The notes beneath the pieces were generated by a model. The model was not told the DNA's origin, did no database searches, and worked only from the letters and a program-made list of their open reading frames with translations. A stretch of 64,000 nt of DNA, from contig CM049311.1 of NCBI GenBank assembly GCA_026874595.1, forward strand, positions 71,778,453 through 71,842,452. The letters run 5' to 3'. The position numbers and the translations under genes are program-made. Source of the stretch: Sipunculus nudus (Eukaryota; Annelida; Sipuncula; Golfingiida; Sipunculidae). How positions within the stretch are numbered: position 1 is the first letter of the stretch; every line of letters starts with the position of its first letter. This document shows, piece by piece, positions 24,010 to 35,879 of this stretch.

Positions 24010-27000
24010 GTCTGTCCATTAACAGGGAACAAATCGTAACCGCTAGAACTGGAATCTTCTTACTTGACATCCTGGGAGGTCCATGAAAAATCTCCTTGGA
24101 AACCAGAAATTAGGTCTCTGTTACCCATAACCTTCCAGCTATGGTCATGATTTTTGGCATACATATTGATCATGAGAGGTTCCATCAGTTCCTGAAGACT
24201 GGTGGCGCCACCTGTATTTTTCGAATTTTTACGATTTTTTTTCTCTATTTTTGAGACCTTTAAAAATGTGAACATCTGTTAACAAGGCACAAATCGTAAC
24301 GACTGGACTTAGAATCTTCATTCTCGACACACTGAGAGACCTATGAAAAGTCTCCATGGAAACCAGAAATTAGGTCTCTGTTAACCATATCCTTCCAGCT
24401 ATGGGGCCCCAAACTACCCCCCAGAAAAGTAAAAAATTTCATACAAAAACTTCAATATCTCATTAAATACTTGACTGATGGTCATGATTTTTGGCATACA
24501 TATTGATCGTGAGATGTTCCATCACTTCCTGCAGACTGGTGGCGCCACCTGTATCGTTCAATTTTTTACGAATTTTTTTCTCTATTTTTCAGACCTTTCA
24601 AAATGTAAACATCTGTTAATGTGGCACAAATCATAACGAATGGACCTAGAATCTTCATTCTCATTAACCATATCCTTCGAGCTATGGGGCCCTTAAGTAC
24701 CCCCCCCCCCCCCCCCCGCCCCCAGGAGTAGTCAAAAATTTCATACAAAAACTTCAATATCTCAATAACTACATCACTGATGGTCATGATTTTTGGCATA
24801 CATATTGATCATGAGAAGTTCCATCAGTTCCTGCAGACTTGTGGCGCCACCTGTATTGTTCGATTTTTTACGATTTTTTCCCTCTATTTTTGAGACCTTT
24901 AAGGATGCTGTCATCTGTTAATGTGGCACAAATCATAACGAATGGACCTAGAATCTTCATTCTCAACACTGAGAGACCTATGAGAAGTCTCCATGGAAAC
25001 CAGAAATTAGGTCTCTGTTACCCATATTCCTCGAGCTATGGAGCCCCAAATTACCCCCAAGAAAAGTAAAAAATTTCATCAGTTCCTGCAGACTTGTGGC
25101 GCCACCTGTATTGTTCGATTTTTTACGATTTTTTCCTCTATTTTTGAGACCTTTAAGGATGCTGTCATCTGTTAGCATGGCACAAATCGTAACGACTGGA
25201 CCTAGAATCTTCATTCTTGATACACTTAGAGGTCCATGAAAAATATCCTTGGAAACCAGAAATTAGGTCTCTGTTAACCAGATCCTTCGAGCTATTGGGC
25301 CCCAAAGTACCCCCCCCCCCCCTCCCCAGAGTAGTCAAAAATTTCATACAAAAACTTCAATATCTCAATAACTGCATCACTGATGGTCATGATTTTTGGC
25401 ATACATATTGATTATTAGATGTTCCATCAGTTCCTGCAGACTTGTGGCGCCACCTGTATTGTTCGATTTACTACGATTTTTTCCTCTGTTTTTGAGACCT
25501 TTAAGGATGCTGTCATCTGTTAACGTGGCACAAATCATAATGACTGGACCTAGAATCTTCATTCTCGACACACTGAGAGACCTATGAAAAGTCTCCATGG
25601 AAACCAAAATTAGGTCTCTGTTACCCATATTCTTCGAGCTATGGAGCCCTAAAGTACCCCCAAGAAAAGTAAAAAATTTCATACAAAAACTTCAATATCT
25701 CATTAACTACTTGACTAATGGTCATGATTTGTGGCATAACTATTGATCATGAGATGTGTCATCTGTTCCTGCAGACTGGTGGCGCCACCTGTATCGTTCA
25801 ATTTTTTACGATTTTTTCCTCTATTTTTGAGACCTTTAAGGATGCTGTCATCTGTTAGCATGGCACAAATCGTAACGACTGGACCTAGAATCTTCATTCT
25901 CGACGCACTAGAAGACCTATGAAAGTCTCCATGGAACCAGAAATAAGGTCTCTGTTACCCATATCCTTCGAGCTGTGGGGCCCCAAAGTACCCCCCCAGA
26001 GTAGTCAAAAATTTCATACAAAAACTTCAATATCTCAATAACTACATCACTGATGGTCATGATTTTTGGCATACATATTGATTATGAGATGTTCCATCAG
26101 TTCCTGCAGACTGGTGGCGCCACCTATATTGTTTGATTTTTTTACGATTTCTTCCTCTATTTTTGAGACCTTTAAGGATGCTGTCATGTGTTAGCATGGC
26201 ACAAATCGTAACGACTGGACCTAGGATCTTCATTCTCAATACACTGAGAGACCTATGAAAAGTCTCCATGGAAACCAGAAATTAGGTCTCTGTTACCCAT
26301 ATCCTTCGAGCTATGGAACCCCAAAGTACCCCCCAGAGTAGTCAAAAATTTCATACAAAAACTTCAATATCTCAATACTTCACTGATGGTCATGATTTGT
26401 GGCATAACTATTGATCAAGAGGTGTTCCATCAGTTCCTGCAGACTGGTGGCACAACCTGTATTTGTTCGGGTTTTTTTTTACGAATGTTTTATCTATTTT
26501 TGAGACCTTTAAAGATATGAACATCTGTTAACAGGGCACAAATCATAAAAACTGGACCTAGAATCTTCATTCTTGACACACAGAGAGACCCATGAAAATT
26601 CTCCATGGAAACCTGAAATTAGGTCTCTGTTACCCATATTCTTTAGGCTGTATGGCTCCAAAATACCCCCCAGAATAATGGAAAATTTTATACAAAAAGT
26701 GCAGTATCTCAATAACTACAACACTGATGGTCATGATTTTTGGCATACATATTGATCATGAGCTGTTCCATCAGTTTCTGCAGAGAGGGTGCGCCACCTC
26801 TATTTTTTTCAATTTTTTATGAATTTTTTTTCTCTTTTTTCGAGACCTTTGAAGATGTGGCCATCTGTTAACAGGGCACAAATCGTAACGACTGGACCTA
26901 GGATCTTCATTCTCAATACACTGAGAGACCTATGAAAAGTCTCCATGGAAACCAGAAATTAGGTCTCTGTTACCCATATCCTTCGAGCTATGGAACCCCA

Positions 27001-29000
27001 AAGTACCCCCCAGAGTAGTCAAAAATTTCATACAAAAACTTCAATATCTCAATACTTCACTGATGGTCATGATTTGTGGCATAACTATTGATCAAGAGGT
27101 GTTCCATCAGTTCCTGCAGACTGGTGGCACAACCTGTATTTGTTCGGGTTTTTTTTACGAATGTTTTATCTATTTTTGAGACCTTTAAAGATATGAACAT
27201 CTGTTAACAGGGCACAAATCATCAAAACTGGACCTAGAATCTTCATTCTTGACACACAGGGAGACCCATGAAAATTCTCCATGGAAACCTGAAATTAGGT
27301 CTCTGTTACCCATATTCTTTAGGCTGTATGGCTCCAAAATACCCCCCAGAATAATGGAAAATTTTATACAAAAAGTGCAGTATCTCAATAACTACAACAC
27401 TGATGGTCATGATTTTTGGCATACATATTGATCATGAGCTGTTCCATCAGTTTCTGCAGAGAGGGTGCGCCACCTCTATTTTTTTCAATTTTTTATGAAT
27501 TTTTTTTCTCTTTTTTCGAGACCTTTGAAGATGTGGCCATCTGTTAACAGGGCACAAATCGTAACGACTACACCTAGAATCTTCTCTCTTGACATGCAGG
27601 GAGGCCCATAAAAAGTCTCTTTGGAAACCTGAAATTAGGTCTCTGTTACCCATAACCTTTGAGCTATGGGGCTCCGAAGTACCCCCCAGAATAATGGAAA
27701 ATTTGATACAAAAGCTCAAGTATCTAAACAACTATTGCAGTGATCACCATGATTCTTTGCATGGATATTGATCATGGAATGTGTCATCAGTTTCTGCAGT
27801 ATGGTGGCGCCACCTGTATTTTTTTTATTTTTACGAATTTTTTTCTCTATTTTTGAGACCTCATAAGATGCGGTCATCTGTTAACATGGCACAAATCGTA
27901 ACAACTGGACCTAGAATCTTCTCTCTTGACATGCTGAGAGGCCCATGAAAAGTCTCCTTAAAAACTTGAAATTAGGTCTCTGTTACCCATAACCTCTGAG
28001 CTATGGGGCTCCGAAGTACCCCCCAGAATAATGGAAAATTTGATACAAAAGCTCAAGTATCTGAACAATTATTATATTGATCACCATGATTCTTTGCATG
28101 GATATTGATCATGAAATGTTTCATCAGTTTCTGCATTCTGGTGGCGCCACCTGTATTTTTTCGATTTTTTAAAGTTTTTTTTCTCTATTTTTGTAACCTT
28201 TTAAGATTTGGTCATCTGTTAACAGGGCACAACTCATATCAACTGGACCTAGAATCTTCTGTCATGACATGCAAGGACGGTCATAAAAAGTCTATATGGA
28301 AACCTGATACAAGGTCTCTGTTACTGATATCCTTTCAGCCATGAGGCTCGGAAGTTCCTCCCAGAATAATGCAAAAATTGATACAATAACTGATGCATTG
28401 ATCACCATGATTGTCTACATTTGTATTGATAATGGCTTGTTTCATCAGTTTCTGTAGACTGGTGGTGCCACCTGTATTTTGATTTTTTAAGAATTTTTTT
28501 CTTGATTTTTGAGACCTTTAAACATTTGGTCATCTGTTAACAGACCACAAATCATAATGACTTGACCTAGAATCTTCTTTCTTAACATGCAGGGAGGTCC
28601 ATGAAACATCTTGGAAACCTGAAATTAGGTCTCTGTTACCCATATCCTTCATGCTCTGGGGCTCCGAAGTACTCCCCAGAGTAAAGATTTGGTCATCTGT
28701 TAACAGAGCACAAATTATAATGACTTGACCTAGAATCTCCTTTCTTTATATGCTGGGAGGCCCCTGAAAAGTCTCCTTGTGCACCTGAAATTACATCTCT
28801 GTTACCCATATCCTTCATCCTATGCGGCTTTGAAATACCCCCCAGAATAAACATTTGGTCATCTGTTAACAGGGCACAAATCATAATGACTGGACCTAGA
28901 ATTTTATTTTTTGACATGCTGGGAGACCCCTGAAAAGTCATCTTGTAAACCTTGAAAATAGGTGTCTGTTACCCATATCCTTCATGCTACAGAGCTCCAT
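24010..29000 (+). repeat. Tandem array of ~335-bp units inside A-1
   Basis: The unit landmark CATCTGTTAACAGGGCACAA (with variants) recurs near 24276, 24610, 24914, 25166, 25514, 25848, 26187, 26521, 26860, 27198, 27540, 27873, 28207, 28529, 28693 and 28857. Spacing is mostly 333-342 bp; shortened units occur at 24914-25166 and after 28529. Each complete unit runs: CTGTTAAC start; 'GGACCTAGAATCTTCATTCT'; 'GAAATTAGGTCTCTGTTACC'; a CCCCCC run; 'TTGGCATACATATTGATC'; the palindrome GGTGGCGCCACCTG; and 'CTCTATTTTTGAGACCTTT'. Divergence is higher toward the 3' end (after 27540), typical of arrays homogenised in the middle. Confidence 0.92.
26205..27558 (+). repeat. 677-bp dimeric tandem duplication in the A-1 array
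   Basis: The two-unit block from about 26205 to 26881 is repeated at about 26882-27558 with an offset of 677 bp (676 after a T-run indel). It is nearly identical: rare variants such as 'CTAGGATCTT', 'GGTGGCACAACCTG' and 'GAGAGGGTGCGCCACCTC' occur in both halves and in no other unit. It is a recent higher-order duplication. Confidence 0.9.
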
Positions 29001-29159
29001 AGTACCCCAATGAATATTGGATGATTTTATACAAAAGGTCAAGTTTGGAAAAAGTATTTAATTCAAATTTGACATTCAGATGATAAAATTACTTTTGTCA
29101 ATGTCTTCCTGGTCAGCTGAGCGTCATGACCCCTGGGTCACTTGTTTGTATCTCCTGAT

Positions 29160-29355
29160 TCAATATACAGGGCAAGACAGCATCACTCTCACACAGCAAG
29201 TCTTTTCACTTTATTAAACATTCAGTATACAAACAAGAAAGGATCACTCTTACACAACACTTCTAATCTCAATTTGTTAAACTTTCAATATACAGGACAA
29301 TTAGAAAACATCACTATTGCACAACAAATCATGTCTCACTTTATTAAACATTTAA
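29160..29355 (+). repeat. ~62-bp tandem repeat, 3 units
   Basis: 'NATATACAGGNCAA', 'CATCACTNT.ACACAACA' and 'TCACTTTATTAAACATT' recur at about 29163, 29224 and 29287. The block lies just right of the A-1 terminus. Confidence 0.65.
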
Positions 29356-29359
29356 TTAC

Positions 29360-31780
29360 TAAGCACTTCTCCAGGTAATCTGGTATCCTGTTATTGTCTT
29401 ATGCAATAGAAAATTTGATCCACATGTAATGCCTAAATAATGTTCAATAATAAAATAATATCCTTACACCAATATCGTTATACCTGCTACTGTTAATAAA
29501 CCTTTTGCCAATTATAGATATATAATTCTTCCATAATTCTTCATTTAACATTTCTTTAGAGAATTTAGAGGTTTATCCAGTTGAACCTGAAACCATCTGT
29601 GAAATTATCTTAAAAAATTTATATAAAGTTACTTTAAATTTTAATACATGAGTAAATAAAACTGATGTAACTATTAAACACTGTAGGGAACATACCATCC
29701 ATGGTGCAAGCAATTAACTCATACTCTTGAGTTAGTTAGGATTTGACTACAAGTATGAAACAGGAAATATATTAATGGCCTTGCTTGTATGATTGAAATT
29801 ATATTTTGACAGCTAAATGGAGTATACATAAGTTTACATTTTTAGGTAAGGATATTAAAAAAGTATACACGTATATATTTTTCTTTTTAAAGAAAGGGTT
29901 AAGGTAATACTGAAGACTCATCGTCCTATTGCTAATGTTATTTCATGTTTTAGCTCAACATAGACTGGATGTACATTTGTTTTTCATTTTCTAACCATTG
30001 AGTTCACAGTTAAGGGAAGTAATCATAAAATTACTAAGTGTGTGAGGCTTGCTTGTGTTATTGTTCTTTTGACTTGAAGAAGATGGACTTACTTGGTTTT
30101 GCTGGTTTCATTTGGGAAATACTGAAAATTGGCTTTACTTTGATGTGGAACCCAAGGGTTTTATCAGTAACAAATCACACTGTGTGCATCTAATATTTCA
30201 TCTCTCAGATTTTATCTACACCTGCACTATACAGCACAGCTTACTTTCCCCAAGTATATTAATGTGACCTATTTGATAAACAAGTTGTTGTGTTAAATCA
30301 TACTCATGTGCATGATCTATTATTTCATTTGTAACATTTTCTCTACAACTCCACTATACATTACAGACTACTTTCCCAAGTATTAATGTTATTTACTTTA
30401 TTAACATGTTACTGCGTTAACATTTGAAATGCTTCCCTCTTTACCTTAGTATATATTAGGTGCCTTTTACCGAAAACATAGCAGATGTTGCAGTGTTTCT
30501 TTTAAATTAGATGATATGGATGGATGATAGCCACAGTTAGATAAATGTTATACTTTGTAAATTTCTAGTATTTGATCCAAAGCTTATTTTGAGCTCTGCT
30601 TGGAGGCAGTACTGAAAGGTATATCTATATGACAAATCATATGGGTTCATACAGGTCCTTAAAAACCATCAAAGTCAAAGATTTCAAAACTGCAGAATTT
30701 AAGTAATAAACTATATACTTTAACTTTTAGAAATAAGACAAGAATAAAGTCATAAGTCCTAAAACTTTGGCTGTTCTGTCTTTCAATTTTACTATTGGTC
30801 TAAAATGCTGAATAAAGTTATTCAGTCCCTATAGGCACTCAAATTATTTGCTCTCCCAGGCCCCCAAGGACTTATCATGGGACAGTCTTGAGTGATCTTG
30901 GTTAAATTTGTGAATCGGGTAGCAAGGGATGGAGCATCAGTCATCTACATGAATTTTTTTTTGTGGGGACCTTGAATATTAACAGGTGTAGCAGTAATAA
31001 TATGTACACTTTTAATAGCAAGGCATACAAAGATCTATTTTGATGGGACCTTGAATGGTTTCTGGAATGCTTGCCCATCATGTATACAGTGTTGAAAAGA
31101 CTGACCTTGTAACAAATATTGATGCCGAGAACAATTCCCAGATAGATGACATTGAAAAATACTAGACAATGGTTGACAGCTAGGACATATTTAAATATAT
31201 GTCGGGACTCCCACAGCAGCTGATGACAGGCCAAGGCTTATATTCCATTTGTACCTGGAACAAATCTATACATCAACTGGTATCTCTTGCCTGCATATGG
31301 TGTAAGTAAACCTGATTCCTGTTATGGATCTTACCAGCAATACTTTTTTTGGTTGTTGGTTTAAGGTGTGTTTGGATAGAACGATATGTAGACAAAACAT
31401 ACCTGTCTATTGGTGAACCTGGGTTGAAGACTAACTTCAAGTCTACAGTTACGGTTAGTATGTACATCAGTATCATGATGCACTACTACTACATATGTCA
31501 CATTGATGTAGATGGGAATCCAGTTGAGTTCGGAACTCAACTAGTTATCAGACTATAAAGTAATTCTATCTTTTTGTCATTCTTTTCACCCTCTGCACAG
31601 GACGTGCTATTTGTTTTGATTACAAGAATGACTTTATAGGGGGAGAAACCCTTGACATTTAGACAGGGGAGGGGTCCAGGGTGTCCTGACCCCCCTTTTT
31701 TCAACCAAAACCCTTTTTAAAGGGTTTCAGACAAAAATTATGGCATGGATCCCTCTTTTCCGGACCTGGGGACCGTTTTT
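29360..31780. other. Non-coding stretch with one diverged duplication
   Basis: No gene was recognised. About 110 bp at 30188-30300 ('CTAATATTTCAT...CTGCACTATACA..ACAG', 'TACTTTCCC.AAGTAT') is repeated in diverged form at about 30315-30425, a direct tandem duplication. Near 31640-31785 a patch rich in GGGGTCC and GACCCCCC resumes at 34600 (GGTTGGACCCCCCTTTTCC); it looks like an older repeat interrupted by the A element between them. Confidence 0.5.
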
Positions 31781-31787
31781 TAGGTTT

Positions 31788-34583
31788 TTTAGCTCAGCTG
31801 ACTATAAGTCATCTGAGCTATAGTCGTGGTCCAATGTCCGTCGTCCGTCCCTCTGTCTGTCTGTCCGTCCGGATGGTCTTCTGTAAGACTGGCATGTTTC
31901 GACACCATTGGACCTAAGAATCTAAAATTCGGCATACAGTTAGGTGTCCCCAGAATCTCCTACCATGCCGAAAATTGGGTCAAAAGGACGTCGTTCCTTC
32001 GAGATATTAAGGAAAAACCTCAATTTTTTATTAGAAATCTATTTTCACTCTTCAGGATTGCCTAATATCAAAACCACTCATCTGGTTTACTTCATATTTA
32101 CCATAAATATTCGTCTGTATAGTTCCTATGTACCTGCCAGAAATTAAGTCAGTATTATTTAATGTAAAAAGGTTATAGGCCCAAACATAATGGACTTTGT
32201 AAAAAAAATCAGGAAAGATATTTGGTCACTCAGGACGAAAGTGTTAAAGGTAGGGACTTTTTTCAGTAATACAACTTTAATTAATCAAAATTTAATTGTA
32301 TACCAAAAATTAGATCAAAATCTGTTAAATTTTTTTAAATATTGGCAAAAATATAAAATTGGTACCTTAAATTTTGCCCAAGTTTGACCATGGCACGTTT
32401 TTTCCTGTAACTGCTGTGGATTTAATTTTCAAAGCATGTTTTTGTAAGCATTTCAACTGTTAACACCAAAAATTTGAAACCAGTTGATCAAAAACTGTAG
32501 ATTTTATTCAAGTTTTCAAGCACCATGTCACGTATTGTTTACATCAAGCTAGTGTAATGCAGTTTGCTAGAGCTGAGCTCCCCAGCTTCAGCTCTAAGTT
32601 CCTTAAATTTGGCATACAGTTAAATGTCTCCAAAATCCCCTACCATGCCAAGAATTTGGTCACTAGGACTTAATTCCTTTGAGATATTAATGAAAAACTT
32701 CATTTTTCCATTAAAAACCCATTGTTACACTTTAAGACTGCCTAATATCAAAACCACTGATCTGACTTTGATCATATATAATATACATATTTTTCTATAC
32801 ATTCGCTATGCACATGCCAGAAATTATGTCGGTATTGCTTAATTGTTTTAAGTTATGGGCCAAAACATAATGCACTTTTTAAAAAATCAAGAAATATATT
32901 TACTCCCTTAACAAGAGGATTGCTGAAGCTAGAGATTTTTTGTCAGGGATGTAACATTATTTAATCAAGATTCAGTTGAATACCCAAAATTAGTTCTGAA
33001 TTTTTCAAATTTTATAAGTTATTAGTATAAATTTATACATTTGTTTCCTGAGAGCATTTGATATAATTTTCATATTATGCACACATAAGGATTTCATCTT
33101 TGTAGTTTAGAAAGCTGAAAGAAATTGGCCAAATATTGTAGCTTTTATTAATGTTTTTATGAGACCATGTCAGAACTAGGCTCTACCCAGCCCCTCTTCA
33201 GTCACCTGTAAGTTGACTGAGAGCATTTGATATAATTTTCATATTATGCACACATAAGGATTTCATCTTTGTAGTTTAGAAAGCTGAAAGAAATTGGCCA
33301 AATATTGTAGCTTTTATTAATGTTTTTATGAGACAATGTCAGAACTAGGCTCTACCCAGCCCCTCTTCAGTCACCTGTCAGTTGACCTTGTTGACCTTTC
33401 ATCAAATTATGCACGCTTGAGGGAGGCATACACTGGGGCAGCCAGGCAGCAAATGCCCAGTCACAGTTGATCCAGGTATCCAACCCAACTCATCTAGTAG
33501 TTGTTTCGAAAAACAACATAACAATAAACAATAAATTAATGAATTTTATTGGTTTTTAATAACAAATTAAAGAAAAATTAATAGAAAAGGAATTTGGTAG
33601 TTGTTGAGTAACAGAAAATTAACTTGCAGTTACTGATGATGTAAGAATCTTGTAGGGATGGATAGAATGTCAATGTCAATGTTATTCCAAATAACACCAT
33701 GCAGTCACCTATGGTATTTTTCAGTTCAATTTTAATGATAAAAAAAAATAAATCATATTATTCATTACTAATCATTAGGGATCATATGAAGGAAATTAAT
33801 GATAGACAAAGATGCAGTTGATAATATTAATCTAGATTCCTACTATGTCTAGTGTGTAGATTGATGTGAAAGTAGTCCAAAGTGAATATATTACATTTAT
33901 TTTTTTAAATATAAATAAAAGCCATAAAACCAGGTACTTATGATCATTATTTAAATTTGTGAATTTTGTATATATTCTGGATTCTCAACATCATTGTTTG
34001 GCTAAAACTGAATAAATACTAGACATGGTGCAAATGCTTTGCAAATGTATTTGAAAATGAATATGAATATGTACTGCATTAAAAAATTTTATTGCATAAG
34101 AATGGGAATTCAGGTAAAAATGAAAGTATTTGAATACCAGTGCAGATACTTTCAAAATGTATTCATGAATGCATTCATGAATATGTTCTATAATATTATT
34201 TTAATGATCATTTCAGTTATATTTTATTATTTTTAAATCATAGGATTTTCTTGTTATTTTTTTTAATAAAAATTATATTGGCACAATGTTTTGTTATTAT
34301 ATTCTAATAAATAGTTAAACTTTTATTATATGTGCTGCTCATAAGTTATATGGCCAAGTCAAAATCTGTGTGACAATAACACTCCATTTGTTAATAAAAG
34401 AAATGAAATCAATCCTCTTCCCTGTCTCCAAAGATACTATCAAAATCATACATAAGCTAAACACCAACAACTCATAATAAAGCTTATATTTATTACCACA
34501 CAAAAACCAGCATGTGCCTCATTCCCAAATCATATTTTTATCATATATAACAGCTGAGCGCCGTGACCCATAGGTCCCTTGTT
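31788..34583 (+). mobile_element. Family A element, second subtype (A-2)
   Basis: It starts TTAGCTCAGCTGACTATAAG and ends CAGCTGAGC, then CCGTGACCCATAGGTCCC, then TTGTT (34583). A GTCCGTCGTCCGTCC patch lies about 45 bp in. The interior differs from A-1: units contain 'CTAAAATTCGGCATACAGTTA', 'CTACCATGCC', 'TTGAGATATTAA' and 'TGCCTAATATCAAAACCACT', seen at 31923-32100 and again at 32601-32775 (offset about 678 bp). Downstream is a 169-bp tandem duplication, then about 1.2 kb of unique AT-rich sequence shared with 47.8-48.9 kb. No protein is encoded. Confidence 0.8.
33048..33385 (+). repeat. 169-bp tandem duplication within A-2
   Basis: The stretch starting CTGAGAGCATTTGATATAAT at 33048 and ending near TCACCTGTAAGTTGA is repeated at 33217-33385 with only one or two differences (ACCATG/ACAATG, CTGTAAG/CTGTCAG). 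The paralogous copy at 47575-47740 has a single unit, so the duplication arose in this copy. Confidence 0.92.
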
Positions 34584-34584
34584 C

Positions 34585-35870
34585 TTTTGTCCTTCTGGGT
34601 TGGACCCCCCTTTTCCTTAATCCTGGATTGGTCACTGCTTGCATGTAAAACTAGAGACTTTTATATTGAAATTCTGTACAGCAGAAGTACATTTATGGAA
34701 GCATACACAGTACATAGAGGATAATCTTACATAAGGAAATAGATAGGAAAATTAAGAGACTATGCAAATCAAGATTATCTAAGTCCATCCTTTCCTGTTG
34801 ACATATATTTCAGATTTCCGACAAATTCTTACACTCATTATAAAATTACATTTACATAAGGGGCAACATCTTTTTCAGCTATTTTTGTATCTTTACCAAA
34901 TTTTCAACAGTTCTTACTGGGAGGGTTTGCTTAAGATTATTTTAGAATCTTTGAACAGAAAAATAAACTGACTTGGGAGAATCTGGCCATGCATAAGAGG
35001 GAGTTCTAGGTGCAAGTTTTAGTGTTCTATAGTGAGCCTGTGAACAGTAAAAGTGAATAAGTTGGCAGATAGAAATTATTATATGTAAATTAAAAAAAAA
35101 AATTATTGAATCAAGTTCAATAAGTGACAGAAAGTTGAGGAACAGTAACAGCAATCTGTATAATTTCAAAAAGGAGTTGAGGAAAACCATGAATCAACTT
35201 AAGGAACCAACAGAACATGCTGGTTTGTGATGCCTTTTAACCTTAGTGGAAATCCTTGATGTATATTTCTGCTTTAACAATTCCAGCTCCAGGGATAGTC
35301 TCAGCTCAGGTAACGCATAAAGCCAAGTTAGTGTGAATTTTTCATAGAAGTTTCAAGTGCCTCAAGGCCCTGTGCTGATGGTCAGGCTGTTAAAGGTTAA
35401 TTTGGTTCTCCTCTTGTATTGGCAGACATCCAGGCTGTTTCTTGTGGTGCCCTGAACCACTGTGGGTTTACTGTAAAATTTACAAAAAAAAAAATCATTA
35501 TAAAATATATGAGATTAAAATATGTTATTAACGAACACCTAATTACCTTCACATCTGGGAGTTCTTCAAACGTGATTAGAAATAAACTTGAACAATCTAA
35601 TTAAAATGAAGTTCTGATATATCAGAAGTGTGTATTTCAAGAGATATGTGTAAGGTATTATCAATATAAGAAGGGTTGATAAAAAATAAAGTCGTGGCAT
35701 CATAGTGAAATTAATTTTTTTAAGACATCAGAGATGATAACCGATACCAAGCAGGTTACCTTGGTCTCAATATCAGAAGTGAAGCAAATAAGATATACAG
35801 TTGTCACCTGATAATCAGACACAAAATTTAACATTGAGGTTACACTGGACCCACTTTTTTTAAAGATTTT
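34585..35870. other. AT-rich non-coding stretch
   Basis: No gene was seen. The first 60 bp continue the CCCCCCTT-rich older repeat interrupted by A-2. Small open frames on both strands are unremarkable. Confidence 0.5.
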
Positions 35871-35879
35871 TTTTTATGA

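Larger units (their letters stand above)
23935..29146 (+). mobile_element. Family A element with long internal tandem array (A-1)
   Basis: It starts TTAGCTCAGCTGACT, followed by an internal near-palindrome (AAGTCATCTGAGCTATAG) and a GTCCGTCC-rich patch. It ends TCAGCTGAGC, then TGACCCCTGGGTCA, then CTTGTT (29141-29146). GCTCAGCTGA and TCAGCTGAGC are 10-bp subterminal inverted repeats. The 5.2-kb interior is almost entirely a tandem array of a ~335-bp unit. No protein is encoded: the many 60-100-codon frames on both strands are the same unit read repeatedly. Architecture (subterminal repeats, 3' palindrome, TTGTT) fits a Helentron-type non-autonomous element. Confidence 0.82.

Noticed and set aside
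24060-28941. Many 60-100-codon frames on both strands, some nearly identical (26509-26712 and 27185-27388)
   Set aside because: They are one ~335-bp repeat unit read repeatedly. Both strands are open, there is no start context or domain, and the peptides repeat with the DNA period.
24010-29000. CRISPR array
   Set aside because: Whole ~335-bp units repeat rather than short repeats with unique spacers, and the context is animal transposon DNA.
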